Source of the DNA: Sporosarcina sp. ANT_H38
GTDB taxonomy: Bacteria; Bacillota; Bacilli; Bacillales_A; Planococcaceae
Reading direction: 5' to 3'
Assembly (NCBI RefSeq): GCF_008369195.1
Contig: NZ_VOBC01000003.1
Coordinates: forward strand, 248,001 to 312,000
Length of the DNA stretch: 64,000 bases
Shown: positions 1 to 10,015 of the stretch, in pieces
How positions within the stretch are numbered: the stretch's first letter is position 1
Layout of the letters: each line of letters begins with the position of its first letter
Program-made: the position numbers and the translations under genes
Notes under the pieces: generated by a model
What the model was told of the DNA's origin: nothing
What the model saw: only the letters and a program-made list of their open reading frames with translations
Databases searched by the model: none

Positions 1-1364
1 GCAATTTTTAGCGCATCACTAACTGTTTCAACGCCAATTACACGGATACCTTTCGGGTATTCCCAGCCGCCAATATTCGAAGCAGGAATAATCGCACGCT
101 CAAAACCGAGTTTTGCCGCTTCGGTGACACGCTGTTCAATTCGAGACACTCGTCGTACTTCACCCGTCAATCCGACTTCACCGATGAAGCAGTCAGACAA
201 ACCAGCCGCCAAGTCACGATAGCTAGAGACGATGCTCATAAGCACTGCCAGGTCTATTGCTGGCTCATCCAACTTCACGCCGCCAGCTACTTTTATATAA
301 GCATCCTGAGCTTGCAGCAGCATTCCCATACGTTTCTCAAGCACGGCCATTAACAGCGAAACGCGGTTTTGGTCAAGTCCTGTTGCCATTCGCTTCGGAT
401 AGTTAAAGCTCGACGGCGTAACCAATGCTTGAATTTCAACAAGAATCGGTCGCGTTCCCTCCATCGATGCGACAACCGTTGAACCGGCCCCGCCCTGAGA
501 CCTTTCCCGCAGGAACAGCTCCGACGGATTAAGCACTTCTTTCAAACCAGACTGTAGCATTTCAAAAATAGCAATTTCATTTGTCGAACCAAATCTATTT
601 TTCACGCTACGCAAAATCCGGTACGTATGGTGACGCTCCCCTTCAAAATAAAGAACTGTGTCTACCATATGTTCAAGTAACCGCGGTCCCGCAATCTGTC
701 CGTCTTTTGTTACGTGGCCAACAAGGAAAATCGCGATGTTTTGCGTTTTTGCAATGCGCATCAGCTGAGCAGTACATTCGCGAACCTGAGATACACTTCC
801 CGGTGCTGACGCCACTTCGGGGTGATGAACAGTCTGGATTGAATCGACGACAACAAACGTCGGTTTTACGTCGGCTATCGTTTCATGAATTAATCCCAAA
901 TCTGTTTCTGCATAAATATAGAGTTCGTCTGATTTTACGCCAAGCCGTTCTGCACGCAGCTTCGTTTGACGAATTGACTCCTCACCTGAAATATAAAGAA
1001 CACGTTGCCCTTTATTTGCGAGCAGTGAAGATACTTGAAGAAGAAGTGTCGACTTTCCGATACCCGGATCTCCACCGATTAGAATGAGTGAACCTGGGAC
1101 AATTCCTCCGCCTAGAACGCGGTTGAACTCTTCCAAGTCTGTGCCAATTCTCGGTTCTTCTATCATCTCAATTGAACTAATAGGCAGCGCCTTTTGACGA
1201 ACACCCTCCGTATGCTGAAATGCGCCACGCGGACCTTTTTGGACGGCTACTTCGACTTCCTCTTCCATCGTATTCCATTCCCCGCAACCCGGGCAACGAC
1301 CCATCCACTTTGCCGATTCATAGCCACAGGACTTACACATAAACTTCGACTTTCTTTTTGCCAT
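1..1364 (-). CDS. radA: DNA repair protein RadA (3' end cut by window edge)
   Basis: RadA/Sms is a RecA-like, DnaB-type ATPase that promotes branch migration during recombinational repair. The reading frame starts at ATG 1364 ([10 protein letters not shown]), 5-8 nt after a GGAGGAT-like site, and stays open to base 1. Visible features in order are an N-terminal C4 zinc finger (CKSCGY...CPGCGEW), a Walker A motif [10 protein letters not shown], the RadA-specific KNRFG motif and a Lon-like C-terminal domain. About 454 codons are present, close to the usual 455-460, so only a few C-terminal residues are missing. It lies 79 nt downstream of clpC on the same strand, the normal Bacillales position as the last gene of the ctsR operon. 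Confidence 0.95.
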   Translation of the reverse strand, partial: MAKRKSKFMCKSCGYESAKWMGRCPGCGEWNTMEEEVEVAVQKGPRGAFQHTEGVRQKALPISSIEMIEEPRIGTDLEEFNRVLGGGIVPGSLILIGGDPGIGKSTLLLQVSSLLANKGQRVLYISGEESIRQTKLRAERLGVKSDELYIYAETDLGLIHETIADVKPTFVVVDSIQTVHHPEVASAPGSVSQVRECTAQLMRIAKTQNIAIFLVGHVTKDGQIAGPRLLEHMVDTVLYFEGERHHTYRILRSVKNRFGSTNEIAIFEMLQSGLKEVLNPSELFLRERSQGGAGSTVVASMEGTRPILVEIQALVTPSSFNYPKRMATGLDQNRVSLLMAVLEKRMGMLLQAQDAYIKVAGGVKLDEPAIDLAVLMSIVSSYRDLAAGLSDCFIGEVGLTGEVRRVSRIEQRVTEAAKLGFERAIIPASNIGGWEYPKGIRVIGVETVSDALKI

Positions 1365-1443
1365 ACAATCCTCCGAACACGAAAAGGACAGCCCATTACC
1401 GACGAAAAGAACTGTCGGTGGTACGGACTATCCAGATCGATCT

Positions 1444-3918
1444 TTATTTTTCTAGTACTACTTCTTTAGCGGCAACTTCAACTTGTTCAGCATCTTTGCC
1501 TGTCTTGACGACAAATTCTCCATCAACTACATCGATCAATACTTTGCCACCTATTAGAATAGTTCCTTTTAGAAGTTCTTCAGACAACCGATCTTCAACG
1601 TGTTTTTGGATTGCGCGACGAAGTGGGCGGGCACCGTAGTCCGGATCATAACCAACATCAACAATTTTCAGTTTCGCTGCATCAGTCAAAGCAAGCTCGA
1701 TATCTTGCTCACCTAAACGTTTCGTCAGCTCATTAGACATAAGCGAGACAATTTCACGCAAATGTTCTTTTTCAAGTGAATGGAAAACGATCATTTCATC
1801 CACACGGTTTAAGAACTCTGGACGAAACGCCTTCTTCAACTCTTCAAGCATCGCAGATTTCATACCTTCGTAATCACGTCCTGCATCTCCGAGATTAAAG
1901 CCGACATAACGATTTTTTCTCAACTCCTGCGCACCTACGTTGGAAGTCATGATCAGAACCGTGTTTCGGAAATCTACTAAGCGTCCTTTTGAATCCGTCA
2001 ATCTACCATCTTCCAGTACTTGAAGGAGGATATTAAAGACATCCGGGTGTGCTTTTTCAATTTCATCTAACAAGATTACTGAATACGGTTTGCGACGGAC
2101 TTTTTCTGTTAACTGTCCGCCCTCTTCATAGCCGACATACCCTGGAGGTGAACCGACGAGACGTGATGTCGAATGTTTCTCCATGTACTCAGACATGTCA
2201 ACACGAATCATCGCATCTTCATCGCCAAACATAACTTCTGCAAGTGCTCTTGCCAATTCCGTTTTCCCAATACCTGTTGGTCCGAGGAAAATGAACGAGC
2301 CAATCGGACGTTTCGGATCTTTCAAACCTGCACGTGCCCGACGTATTGCCCGGGAAATAGCTGTTACTGCCTCACTTTGTCCAATGACGCGCTCGTGCAG
2401 CATCTCTTCCATATTGAGCAGTTTAGCGGATTCTGTTTCAGCTATTTTAGATACCGGTATTCCAGTCCACATCGCTACGACTTCCGCGATATCTTCGACC
2501 GTCACTTCCGACTCTTTTTGGCCTTGTTTTTCTTTCCAGTCCGTTTTCGTTGTTTCAAGTTCTTCCTTCATCTTCTGCTCTTTATCACGGAACGATGCCG
2601 CTTTTTCGAATTCTTGACTCTGGACAGCTGCATTCTTTTCAGAACGAATTGCTTCCAGTTTCAATTCAAGCTCTTTCAAGTTCGGTGGTGTTGTATATGA
2701 GCGAAGACGGACTTTTGAACCTGCTTCGTCAATCAAGTCAATCGCTTTATCCGGAAGGAATCTGTCGGATATATATCGATCTGACATTTTCGCAGCCGCT
2801 TCGATTGATGCATCTGTGATTTTCACACGGTGATGCGCTTCATAACGATCACGCAAACCGTAGAGGATCTGGATTGTTTCATCAACAGTCGGCTCGTCGA
2901 CTTGAATCGGTTGGAAGCGTCGTTCAAGTGCAGCGTCTTTTTCAATATATTTACGGTATTCGTCAAGCGTCGTTGCACCGATACATTGTAATTCGCCACG
3001 TGCCAGCGAAGGTTTTAGGATATTGGATGCGTCGATTGCACCTTCAGCTCCACCTGCTCCAATCAATGTATGCAGTTCGTCGATGAACAGGATGATATTG
3101 CCCGCTTGACGAATCTCTTCCATTACTTTTTTCATGCGATCTTCGAATTCACCACGGTATTTCGTACCCGCGACGACTGTTCCCATATCGAGTGTCATAA
3201 CACGCTTGTCACGGAGAATTTCTGGCACTTCGTTATTGATAACTTGTTGCGCCAGGCCTTCCGCGATTGCAGTCTTACCAACACCGGGTTCCCCGATAAG
3301 TACTGGATTGTTTTTCGTCCGGCGTGCTAACACTTCAATAACACGCGTAATTTCCTTGCTACGCCCAATAACAGGATCTAGCAGTCCTTCACGTGCTACT
3401 TCTGTTAAATCACGTGCCAAGCTATCCAAAGTCGGCGTTGCAGCAGAATTTGAAGTACCTTGACTTGCAGCAGAACTATCATTACTTCCCAGTAGCTGGA
3501 GCACTTGTTGACGTGCTTTGTTAAGACTGACGCCTGCGTTATTCAAGACACGCGCTGCGACACCTTCTCCTTCGCGGATCAGCGCCAGCAAGATGTGCTC
3601 TGTTCCGATGTAAGAATGACCCAACTTACGCGACTCATCTACTGATAACTCAATAACTTTTTTTGCTCGCGGTGTGTAATGTACGATTGGACCGACATCC
3701 TTTGTTCCGGCACCTACAAGTTTTTCTACCCCTTGTACGATTGTTTCAAAGTTGACACCTATCGCTTCAAGCGCTTTTGCAGCAATGCCTCCACCTTCTC
3801 GAATAAGTCCAAGTAAGATATGCTCTGTTCCAATAGACTCGTGTTTCATCTGGATTGCCTCTTCTTGGGCAAGTTGCAAGACTTTCTGTGCACGCTGTGT
3901 AAATCGATTAAACATCAT
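1444..3918 (-). CDS. clpC: ATP-dependent Clp protease ATPase subunit ClpC
   Basis: ClpC is a cytosolic HSP100 unfoldase that feeds ClpP with misfolded or arginine-phosphorylated proteins. The 824-residue product has two N-terminal Clp_N repeats (residues 1-150), NBD1 with Walker [10 protein letters not shown], a UVR-containing middle domain for McsA/MecA adaptor contact, and NBD2 with GPTGIGKTE, followed by the ClpB_D2 small domain. Length matches the family. It begins with ATGATG behind a GGAGAGGA site. Besides read-through from the ctsR promoter it has its own CtsR-type promoter at 4079-4126. Adaptor and kinase genes mcsA and mcsB lie directly upstream. Confidence 0.98.
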   Translation of the reverse strand: MMFNRFTQRAQKVLQLAQEEAIQMKHESIGTEHILLGLIREGGGIAAKALEAIGVNFETIVQGVEKLVGAGTKDVGPIVHYTPRAKKVIELSVDESRKLGHSYIGTEHILLALIREGEGVAARVLNNAGVSLNKARQQVLQLLGSNDSSAASQGTSNSAATPTLDSLARDLTEVAREGLLDPVIGRSKEITRVIEVLARRTKNNPVLIGEPGVGKTAIAEGLAQQVINNEVPEILRDKRVMTLDMGTVVAGTKYRGEFEDRMKKVMEEIRQAGNIILFIDELHTLIGAGGAEGAIDASNILKPSLARGELQCIGATTLDEYRKYIEKDAALERRFQPIQVDEPTVDETIQILYGLRDRYEAHHRVKITDASIEAAAKMSDRYISDRFLPDKAIDLIDEAGSKVRLRSYTTPPNLKELELKLEAIRSEKNAAVQSQEFEKAASFRDKEQKMKEELETTKTDWKEKQGQKESEVTVEDIAEVVAMWTGIPVSKIAETESAKLLNMEEMLHERVIGQSEAVTAISRAIRRARAGLKDPKRPIGSFIFLGPTGIGKTELARALAEVMFGDEDAMIRVDMSEYMEKHSTSRLVGSPPGYVGYEEGGQLTEKVRRKPYSVILLDEIEKAHPDVFNILLQVLEDGRLTDSKGRLVDFRNTVLIMTSNVGAQELRKNRYVGFNLGDAGRDYEGMKSAMLEELKKAFRPEFLNRVDEMIVFHSLEKEHLREIVSLMSNELTKRLGEQDIELALTDAAKLKIVDVGYDPDYGARPLRRAIQKHVEDRLSEELLKGTILIGGKVLIDVVDGEFVVKTGKDAEQVEVAAKEVVLEK

Positions 3919-4078
3919 ATTCAGTCCTCTCCTTCTATACTATATATATACAATCAATACCCCAAAAACCCGTACATTACTCAAATGAATTCCTTTTCTA
4001 TAAAGGGCTAAAATAACAACCACCCCTTTATACGTATTCAACCGAACACGAAGGAACTCCTTTATCACAAAAATTGAC

Positions 4079-4126
4079 TTTGACTAACTTTGACTTAACT
4101 ATACCTAAACGAGAGACAATGCGCAA
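4079..4126 (-). promoter_or_regulatory. CtsR operator and internal promoter of clpC
   Basis: On the minus strand the heptads AGTCAAA-GTT-AGTCAAA (4079-4095) match the CtsR tandem heptad (A/G)GTCAAA-NAN-(A/G)GTCAAA, apart from the middle base of the spacer. A sigma-A-like promoter TTGCGC (4121-4126), 17-bp spacer, TATAGT (4098-4103) ends 2 bp before the operator, so bound CtsR would block initiation. The layout is the same as at the ctsR promoter. Confidence 0.8.
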
Positions 4127-4135
4127 AATACCTGC

Positions 4136-5224
4136 TCATTCCTCTGGATCAATTTCCATCGAAGGCGAGGATTTTTCCACATTAAGTCGTTCACGGAACA
4201 TTTCCGCCCTGAATATATCACGCTCTTCTTGCGATAAATCCGTACTTGCATATTGTTGCAGAAAACCTGCCTGCATAAAGATCATCAGTTCGTTCAAGAT
4301 TGACATATCAACGTTCTGAATGATATCAAGATCGATGCCGAGTCTTACGTCCGAGAGGCATCGTGCCGCCTCACCAGATGGTAAAAGTCGGGCATAACTT
4401 ATCGTGCCCAACGAACGGAATAACCTATTCTCAAGTGCGATTCGGGACTTCCCAAGAAGCAGTTCCCTTGATTTCCGCTCATGGCCAATTAAGCGAGTGA
4501 CAATGTTTCCAAGATCCGCAAGAATCTCCTGCTCCGTTTTACCAAGCGTCGTCTGATTTGAGACTTGATAAACATTGCCTGGCGCTTCGCTTCCTTCGCC
4601 GTAACTTCCACGGACGATGATTCCAAGCCGCGAGATGGCCGGGATAATACGGTCTATCTGCTTTGTCATTGTGAGTGCTGGCAAATGCATCATAACTGAT
4701 GCGCGCATGCCGGTTCCCGTATTAGATGGACAGCTTGTCAAGTAACCGAAGTCTTCATCGAAAGCATACGGGAGTTCTTTTTCAAGATAATCATCAACCT
4801 GATTAGCCTGTTTATAGGCGTCCTCGAGCTGCAAGCCAGGATAGATGCATTGAATCCTGATATGGTCTTCCTCGTTCACCATGACACTCACGGTCTCGTC
4901 TTCCGATAGAAGAACTGCGCCATGTCGATCTGGAGTTATGAGCTGCGGACTGATTAGATGTTTTTCAACAAGCACTTGACGTTCTAATGCGGGTAAATCA
5001 GACATTTTGATGTATGAATACTCGTTTGACACTGCATCGAGCAAAATTCCTGTAACTGCTCGGTCAACCCCCATTGCCTCTTCTTCAGTGAACGCGATGG
5101 GAAATCGATAACCGGTCAAGTTACGAGCAAGTCGAATTCGTGTCGACATGACGATGTCTGAGTGCTCACCATAAGCAGTCATCCAAGGTGTTACCGCGTT
5201 ACGCATGAATTTTTCAATCGACAT
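4136..5224 (-). CDS. mcsB: Protein-arginine kinase McsB
   Basis: McsB phosphorylates arginines on damaged proteins and on CtsR, marking them for ClpCP and relieving repression. The product (362 aa from MSIEKFMRNA) is homologous to phosphagen kinases: the nucleotide-binding segment STRIRLARN lies near residue 25, the SCPSNTGTGMRAS catalytic loop in the centre, and RGSYGEGSEA and the C-terminal substrate region follow. An in-frame start 8 codons upstream exists, but the GGAGGTG site at about 5233-5239 fits ATG 5224. The gene overlaps the mcsA stop by 11 nt, indicating translational coupling with its activator McsA. Confidence 0.96.
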   Translation of the reverse strand: MSIEKFMRNAVTPWMTAYGEHSDIVMSTRIRLARNLTGYRFPIAFTEEEAMGVDRAVTGILLDAVSNEYSYIKMSDLPALERQVLVEKHLISPQLITPDRHGAVLLSEDETVSVMVNEEDHIRIQCIYPGLQLEDAYKQANQVDDYLEKELPYAFDEDFGYLTSCPSNTGTGMRASVMMHLPALTMTKQIDRIIPAISRLGIIVRGSYGEGSEAPGNVYQVSNQTTLGKTEQEILADLGNIVTRLIGHERKSRELLLGKSRIALENRLFRSLGTISYARLLPSGEAARCLSDVRLGIDLDIIQNVDMSILNELMIFMQAGFLQQYASTDLSQEERDIFRAEMFRERLNVEKSSPSMEIDPEE

Positions 5225-5768
5225 CGCTTTCTTCACCTCCGTAAGCAAGGTGTTGCTTTAGTGTATTCGCTTCATCACGTAAAGCTGCAGCCTCTTCAAA
5301 ACGTTCGGCTTCTACAGCCTCTTTCATTTTCACCCGGATTTCTTCAATCTTCTTTTTGACTGCGTATATTTCGTTAAATGAAACCGGAACTTTCCCGGTA
5401 TGGGTTGAATGGCCATTATGAAGCTTGCCAAAAACTTGTGGTAAGTTACCACGAAAAGTTTCGTAACAGTCGGCACAGCCAAACTTTCCAATGTCAAGAA
5501 ACTTAGGAAATGTTAAACCACACGAGGGGCATTCGGGTCCTTCTAATGGTTCTCCCCGTGTTTTCTGCTGTGCCAGGAATGGATCTGAACCGCTGAACCA
5601 GTGAGATAGGAACTGCTGAATCGACAATGGCTCCTGATTGGGGTCGAAATGGAATGTTTGTGATTGGAAAGCGCACTTCTCACATAAGTGGCGTGCTAGC
5701 GATCCGACCATACTTTCTTGCGTGATCGTAATGGACGCAGGTCGTTCTTTACAATTTTCACATATCAT
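5214..5768 (-). CDS. mcsA: McsA, zinc-binding activator of McsB
   Basis: McsA is the adaptor/activator of the arginine kinase McsB. The 184-residue protein begins MICENCKERP and carries paired CxxC zinc motifs: CENC and CEKC in the first 35 residues, CPSC and CADC around residues 75-105. A C-terminal UVR coiled-coil segment (MKEAVEAERFEEAAALRDEA) resembles the one in ClpC. Length equals the family norm. It follows ctsR by 32 nt and overlaps mcsB, consistent with a single operon transcript. Confidence 0.95.
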   Translation of the reverse strand: MICENCKERPASITITQESMVGSLARHLCEKCAFQSQTFHFDPNQEPLSIQQFLSHWFSGSDPFLAQQKTRGEPLEGPECPSCGLTFPKFLDIGKFGCADCYETFRGNLPQVFGKLHNGHSTHTGKVPVSFNEIYAVKKKIEEIRVKMKEAVEAERFEEAAALRDEANTLKQHLAYGGEESDVD

Positions 5769-5800
5769 CGAAAGTCACCTCGTATCAGTTGGATTGGTGA

Positions 5801-6271
5801 TTAGTTGAGCTGCTCGTAAATAAGCGTCAAGAGCATCGCTTGTAAAATGCGTGCACGAATTATGTCGCGTTCTGGAAGCGGCTGATGGAGGGTTCTCCGA
5901 TCAACCGCAGCAAGAATGAGCTTTGATTCGCGTTCCGATATTACTTCTTCTTCAATCAGTCTGTAAACGACATCCAAAGCCATTGTATAGGAGGCTCCTG
6001 ATTGGATACCGCTCAAAATATGCTCAATCAATTCTTTACGTGAATTCGCTTGCACCCGAAAAATGCGTATGTAGCCACCGCCACCGCGCTTCGATTCAAC
6101 CTCATAGCCACGCTCCGCCGTGAAGCGGGTTTTTATGACGTAGTTGATCTGGGACGGGACGCATTGGAACTTCTCTGCAACTTCATTACGCTTAATTTCA
6201 ATCGTGCCACACTGTCCCTCTTCGATTATCGTCTTCAAATATCCTTCAATAATGTCAGAAATGTTTCGCAT
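5801..6271 (-). CDS. ctsR: Transcriptional repressor CtsR
   Basis: CtsR is the winged-helix repressor of class III heat-shock genes (clp genes), inactivated by heat and by McsB. The 156-residue product starts MRNISDIIEGYLK; the upstream in-frame ATG at 6304 is rejected because AGGTGAA sits 3-10 nt before ATG 6271 and because the operator overlaps the longer version. The N-terminal HTH and the beta-hairpin wing with the RGGGGYIRI glycine loop (essential for DNA contact and heat sensing in the family) are present near residues 60-72. It is the first gene of the operon and autoregulated through the heptads at 6309-6325. Confidence 0.97.
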   Translation of the reverse strand: MRNISDIIEGYLKTIIEEGQCGTIEIKRNEVAEKFQCVPSQINYVIKTRFTAERGYEVESKRGGGGYIRIFRVQANSRKELIEHILSGIQSGASYTMALDVVYRLIEEEVISERESKLILAAVDRRTLHQPLPERDIIRARILQAMLLTLIYEQLN

Positions 6272-6308
6272 GTCTTCACCTCTTTCATACAGGGGATAAG
6301 CCATTGAC

Positions 6309-6357
6309 TTTGACTATCTTTGACTTGATTGTACATGACATTCCACAGACTCTGCAA
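6309..6357 (-). promoter_or_regulatory. ctsR operon promoter and CtsR operator
   Basis: Minus-strand promoter TTGCAG (6352-6357), 18-bp spacer, TACAAT (6328-6333), followed after 2 bp by the tandem heptads AGTCAAA-GAT-AGTCAAA (6309-6325), a full match to the CtsR consensus. A further GTCAA at 6304-6308 extends the array towards the gene. Confidence 0.85.
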
Positions 6358-6418
6358 TCTATATGCACTAGATTCAACCAGTATCGGCACGGAACGGTGC
6401 CTTTTAACCGTACACAAT

Positions 6419-6454
6419 AAAAATGGAGCACAGGGCGAATTCGCCTTGCACTCC
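6419..6454 (-). terminator. Rho-independent terminator of the 6463-8163 gene
   Basis: Hairpin with arms GGAGTGCA/TGTGCTCC and core GGCGAATTCGCC, 9 nt after the stop codon, followed on the minus strand by ATTTTTATT. Confidence 0.8.
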
Positions 6455-6462
6455 AGTTACCT

Positions 6463-8163
6463 TTAATCCATACTGACATTCGTCAATTCTTTCACAGGTA
6501 AGAATAGTTCACCTGTTTCTAAATACATAACAACAAGCTTATCGCCTTCCTGAATATAGATGGCAAGCGGCACAGTTTCAGATGAAACGACGAAGTTCCG
6601 TCCGTCATTTGTTAAAAACGAAATCAGTGTGAAGTCACCGACGCGCTCTTTGAACACACGTACGACAGTTACCGCCGCTTTCGCTTCTTCCGCACTTGAA
6701 CTACCTTCTACGCTACTGCCACCACGTTGAAGTGCAGTTTTATACAATTTCAACGCTTCTTTTGGTGAGTTTGCAAAGACGGATATTTCCGGATTTGCAG
6801 CTGAAACGATGAAGTAATTTTGCAAGAAGCCATTTGAATCGAGCACGGGAGTCAACCAGCTGGCTTCTCCGTAAAAGTTATATAGGACCGGCATTTCTCC
6901 GGACCATTTCTTTTCAATGAATTTCTTTTCAATAATCTGAAGCACACCTTGTGAATCCATATAGGACTCTTCTAGATTACCTGTATAATACGTTGCTTTA
7001 CCTGTTTTACCATCCGTCAATGCATAGCCGAGCATCGAATCGACACCTTCTTTAGGACTCGTGAAATCCGTAAAGTAGTACATATGCCCATTTTCATCGA
7101 ATATCGGGCTCACATTCGCTTCTGTACCTTCATCAGACGGAAGTTTGACATCCTTCTTCCCTACCACTGAATTCCAGAAACCGTGTATATAATTACCGAA
7201 ATAACTATTCTGCAGGCTGACCGCTCCAGGTGAAACGGCTCCATCGATAAATTCCGGTACATCCGCAAGTGCATACTTCTTCACATCGCCACTTGTAGGA
7301 TCAACCATTACAATCCCTTTTACGTCAAAACCATCACGCGCTGTGATGAACTCTCCATACGAACGTATATAATATGGTTTTCCTTCATCATCGACTTCCA
7401 ATTGAGCTTCCCCATAAAAAATAAGATTCGGCATTTTCATGCGTATATGGCGCTCCACTTGTTTGTGGAAAAACGAAGATGGTGTGTATGTCATTTCAGC
7501 TTTCACAAATTTCGGATTGTCTGCTGAATCGGTCGCACTCATCGTGAAATACCCTGGCGCCGTGTCAGCACTCAACCATTTAAAAAAGTCGGAGAACTCA
7601 ACCGGTGCAATGTAGACGAATTTGCCGTCGACTTTTTGAATTTGTAGACGGCCCAGTTCATAATAACTCGTATTCGGAACTTGCCCAAACGCTTTCTTCA
7701 TTTTATTCCGTGCGAACTTCGGCGGTACACTTGCCGGTGTTTTTGTTTCATCGAACGCTTGAATTTCCACTTTTTGCTCCATTTCAACCGCTTTGTATTT
7801 CTTGTTTGCGTTAAAAATTGGCGCACTTAAGATGTATGCTCCGAAAAGAAGTGCCCCCAGAAACAGAACAATTTTCACTTTACGGTCTTTACCACCCGCT
7901 GACAGCGCTCCAAGGAAAGTGACAATTAGAAGCGCAATCCAAAGAGATGTCCAGTTACGGTCCATATTTGTAATGTAGTAAAACGCGAATACTACAATGG
8001 CGGATACAATAGCTACCGTAGCAAACGCTGCTCCTCTATTGAAGGAGACAGTTGCCTTTGCTTCATCTGTTGCACGTTTCGTTTGACTACTCAAGATAAA
8101 CGGGACGATAAGTAAACTGAACACAACGCCCACAATAATTGAAAATAGAATTAAGTTAACCAC
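6463..8163 (-). CDS. Membrane-anchored protein of unknown function with large extracytoplasmic domain
   Basis: I do not recognise a characterised family. The 566-residue protein starts at GTG 8163 behind AAAGGGTG. It has about four hydrophobic segments in the first 120 residues (near 4-24, 45-66, 73-88 and 98-115), then some 430 soluble residues that are probably outside the membrane. That part is rich in Tyr, Phe and Asp and repeats phrases such as VYIAPVEFSDFFKW, YYIRSYGEF and MYYFTDF, suggesting beta-propeller or repeated beta-sheet folds that bind something at the cell surface. It is monocistronic with its own terminator and is convergent with nothing. No enzyme motif is visible. Confidence 0.8.
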   Translation of the reverse strand: MVNLILFSIIVGVVFSLLIVPFILSSQTKRATDEAKATVSFNRGAAFATVAIVSAIVVFAFYYITNMDRNWTSLWIALLIVTFLGALSAGGKDRKVKIVLFLGALLFGAYILSAPIFNANKKYKAVEMEQKVEIQAFDETKTPASVPPKFARNKMKKAFGQVPNTSYYELGRLQIQKVDGKFVYIAPVEFSDFFKWLSADTAPGYFTMSATDSADNPKFVKAEMTYTPSSFFHKQVERHIRMKMPNLIFYGEAQLEVDDEGKPYYIRSYGEFITARDGFDVKGIVMVDPTSGDVKKYALADVPEFIDGAVSPGAVSLQNSYFGNYIHGFWNSVVGKKDVKLPSDEGTEANVSPIFDENGHMYYFTDFTSPKEGVDSMLGYALTDGKTGKATYYTGNLEESYMDSQGVLQIIEKKFIEKKWSGEMPVLYNFYGEASWLTPVLDSNGFLQNYFIVSAANPEISVFANSPKEALKLYKTALQRGGSSVEGSSSAEEAKAAVTVVRVFKERVGDFTLISFLTNDGRNFVVSSETVPLAIYIQEGDKLVVMYLETGELFLPVKELTNVSMD

Positions 8164-8384
8164 AGAAACACCCTTTTCTTTTTTAAGAATTTGTGTTGAT
8201 GGTTAGTATACGGCCTATCCATTGAAATAGTTTCATTTTCTTGATTGGAAACGAATAAGGTTTAGTTATTCGTCATTAAGGGTAAAATTTTGTATAGAGG
8301 ATTTTTTCTTACCCTTCTTTTTCCTCGGTCCCACTCCCAAAACAAAAAGCTCCCGGGTAAATAAACCATCGGAGGCAACAAAAT

Positions 8385-8969
8385 TTGAATTGGTATGAGA
8401 AATTAAACGAGTACTTCCCAGTTGAAGAAATGAAGTCAAAGGAACATATGGATGCATTGCTAATAGACAAAGAAGGTGTCTACAAGAAAGACGAAGGACC
8501 ATATCATGTACTAATGTATGTTGAGTTAGAGAAATTTATATTCGTCGACTATTTGTTCGTTTCAACACAATCACGTGGTATGGGACTTGGCGGTAAATTA
8601 TTGAACATGTTAAAATCTAAAAGTAAACCCATACTCCTTGAAGTAGAACCAGTAGACTATGAAGACACGGATACCGCTAAACGGCTTAAATTTTATTCGC
8701 GTGAAAATTTCACACATGCACAGCGTATCGGCTACAACCGCCGCTCTCTTGCAACAGATGAAAATACTGTGCTTGAAATCCTATACTGGTCACCGAATGA
8801 CTCGGGCGAAGAAGAAATCTATAATGCAATGACACAGACATACGATGAAATCCACACATATAAAGATGAAACGTTTTATGGTAAAAAGTACGATCCTACC
8901 GATAAAGTGCTTGTTTTTCTTTCGGAGGATAAACAGGATATTCTTCAACCGTTCGATAAGCCAGAATGA
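8385..8969 (+). CDS. GNAT-family N-acetyltransferase-like protein
   Basis: The 194-residue product looks like a cytosolic GCN5-related acyltransferase. The acetyl-CoA pyrophosphate loop (motif A) is visible as QSRGMGLGGKLLN near residues 63-75, preceded by the strand FIFVDYLFVS and followed by a region with a conserved YSRENF (C-terminal motif of the fold). The start is TTG 8385 with CGGAGG 10 nt upstream; no ATG lies between that site and the conserved region. The acidic C-terminal third (EEEIYNAMTQTYDEIH and beyond) is an extension of unknown role. The substrate cannot be read from the sequence. It shares a bidirectional terminator with bioB. Confidence 0.8.
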   Translation: MNWYEKLNEYFPVEEMKSKEHMDALLIDKEGVYKKDEGPYHVLMYVELEKFIFVDYLFVSTQSRGMGLGGKLLNMLKSKSKPILLEVEPVDYEDTDTAKRLKFYSRENFTHAQRIGYNRRSLATDENTVLEILYWSPNDSGEEEIYNAMTQTYDEIHTYKDETFYGKKYDPTDKVLVFLSEDKQDILQPFDKPE

Positions 8970-9007
8970 AAAATGGACATCCCGTTGAAATGGGATGTCC
9001 ATTTTTC
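8968..9007. terminator. Bidirectional terminator between the GNAT gene and bioB
   Basis: Perfect 16-bp hairpin arms (GAAAAATGGACATCCC and its complement) with an 8-nt loop; A- and T-tracts on both sides serve both convergent genes. Confidence 0.9.
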
Positions 9008-9009
9008 AT

Positions 9010-10014
9010 TCACACCGAAACAGAAACTTTCGCTAAGGGTTCCAAATCAATTTCAAACCCCATATCCTTTAACATTTGATAGTCCTTGTCACTTTCCTGA
9101 CCCTCTGTCGTCAGATAGTCTCCGATAAATATTGAGTTCGCCGGGTATAGTCCTAACGGCTGAAGACTGCGTAAGTTCACTTCACGTCCACCGGAAATTC
9201 TAATTTCCTTTGTCGGGTTAATGAACCTAAACAAGCACAACACTTTCAAACAATAAAGCGGTGTCAATTCATCCGTACCGCCAAGAGGCGTCCCATCTAC
9301 GGCATGTAAAAAGTTAACTGGAATTGAATCCGCATCCATCGCATTCAAACTACGTGCCATTGAGATGACATCTTGTTTGGTTTCACGCATACCAATAATG
9401 ACGCCTGAACACGGTGAAATGCCCGACTGTTTGACCAGGTCAATAGTGTTTACGCGGTCCTTATATGTATGAGATGTCGTAATACTTTCATGATGAGAAG
9501 CTGACGTATTAATGTTGTGGTTGTAGCGGTCGACGCCAGCTTCTTTCAATCGTGACGCCTGTTCCGGTTTCAACAATCCGAGACAAGCACAGACAGTCAT
9601 ATGCTCATGCTTCGACTTGATTTCCTTCACGGAATCAATGACGATTTCAAGTTCACGGTTCACAGGTCCTCTACCACTCGCCACGATACAGTAAGTTCCC
9701 GCATTCAATTTCGCCGCTCTTGCTGCACCTGCTACAATTTCCTCTTTTTTCATCATGGAGTACTTTTCAATGGGTGCTGTCGAAATGATTGACTGTGCAC
9801 AGTAACCGCAGTTTTCAGGGCATAAGCCAGATTTCGTATTCATAATCATATTTAGTTTTACTTTATTCCCATAATAATGTTTTCGAATTGTATAAGCTGC
9901 ATGCAGAAGTGTTAGTACGTCCTCGTCTGAAACATTCAGAATAAAAAGTGCTTCCTCATCCGTTAACTCATGCCCCTCGAGTACTTGTTCAGCTAAACCA
10001 GCATACCTCATCAT
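9010..10014 (-). CDS. bioB: Biotin synthase
   Basis: BioB is the radical-SAM enzyme that inserts sulfur into dethiobiotin to give biotin. The 334-residue protein shows the radical-SAM cluster CPENCGYC (Cys65, Cys69, Cys72), the auxiliary-cluster region around CACLGLL, and the conserved YNHNINTS and RISGGRE motifs. Start at ATGATG 10014, one base after the bioY stop region, so translation is probably coupled. No other bio biosynthesis gene is in the window; pairing with bioY suggests the cell can import biotin or make the last step from imported dethiobiotin. Confidence 0.97.
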   Translation of the reverse strand: MMRYAGLAEQVLEGHELTDEEALFILNVSDEDVLTLLHAAYTIRKHYYGNKVKLNMIMNTKSGLCPENCGYCAQSIISTAPIEKYSMMKKEEIVAGAARAAKLNAGTYCIVASGRGPVNRELEIVIDSVKEIKSKHEHMTVCACLGLLKPEQASRLKEAGVDRYNHNINTSASHHESITTSHTYKDRVNTIDLVKQSGISPCSGVIIGMRETKQDVISMARSLNAMDADSIPVNFLHAVDGTPLGGTDELTPLYCLKVLCLFRFINPTKEIRISGGREVNLRSLQPLGLYPANSIFIGDYLTTEGQESDKDYQMLKDMGFEIDLEPLAKVSVSV

Positions 10015-10015
10015 C

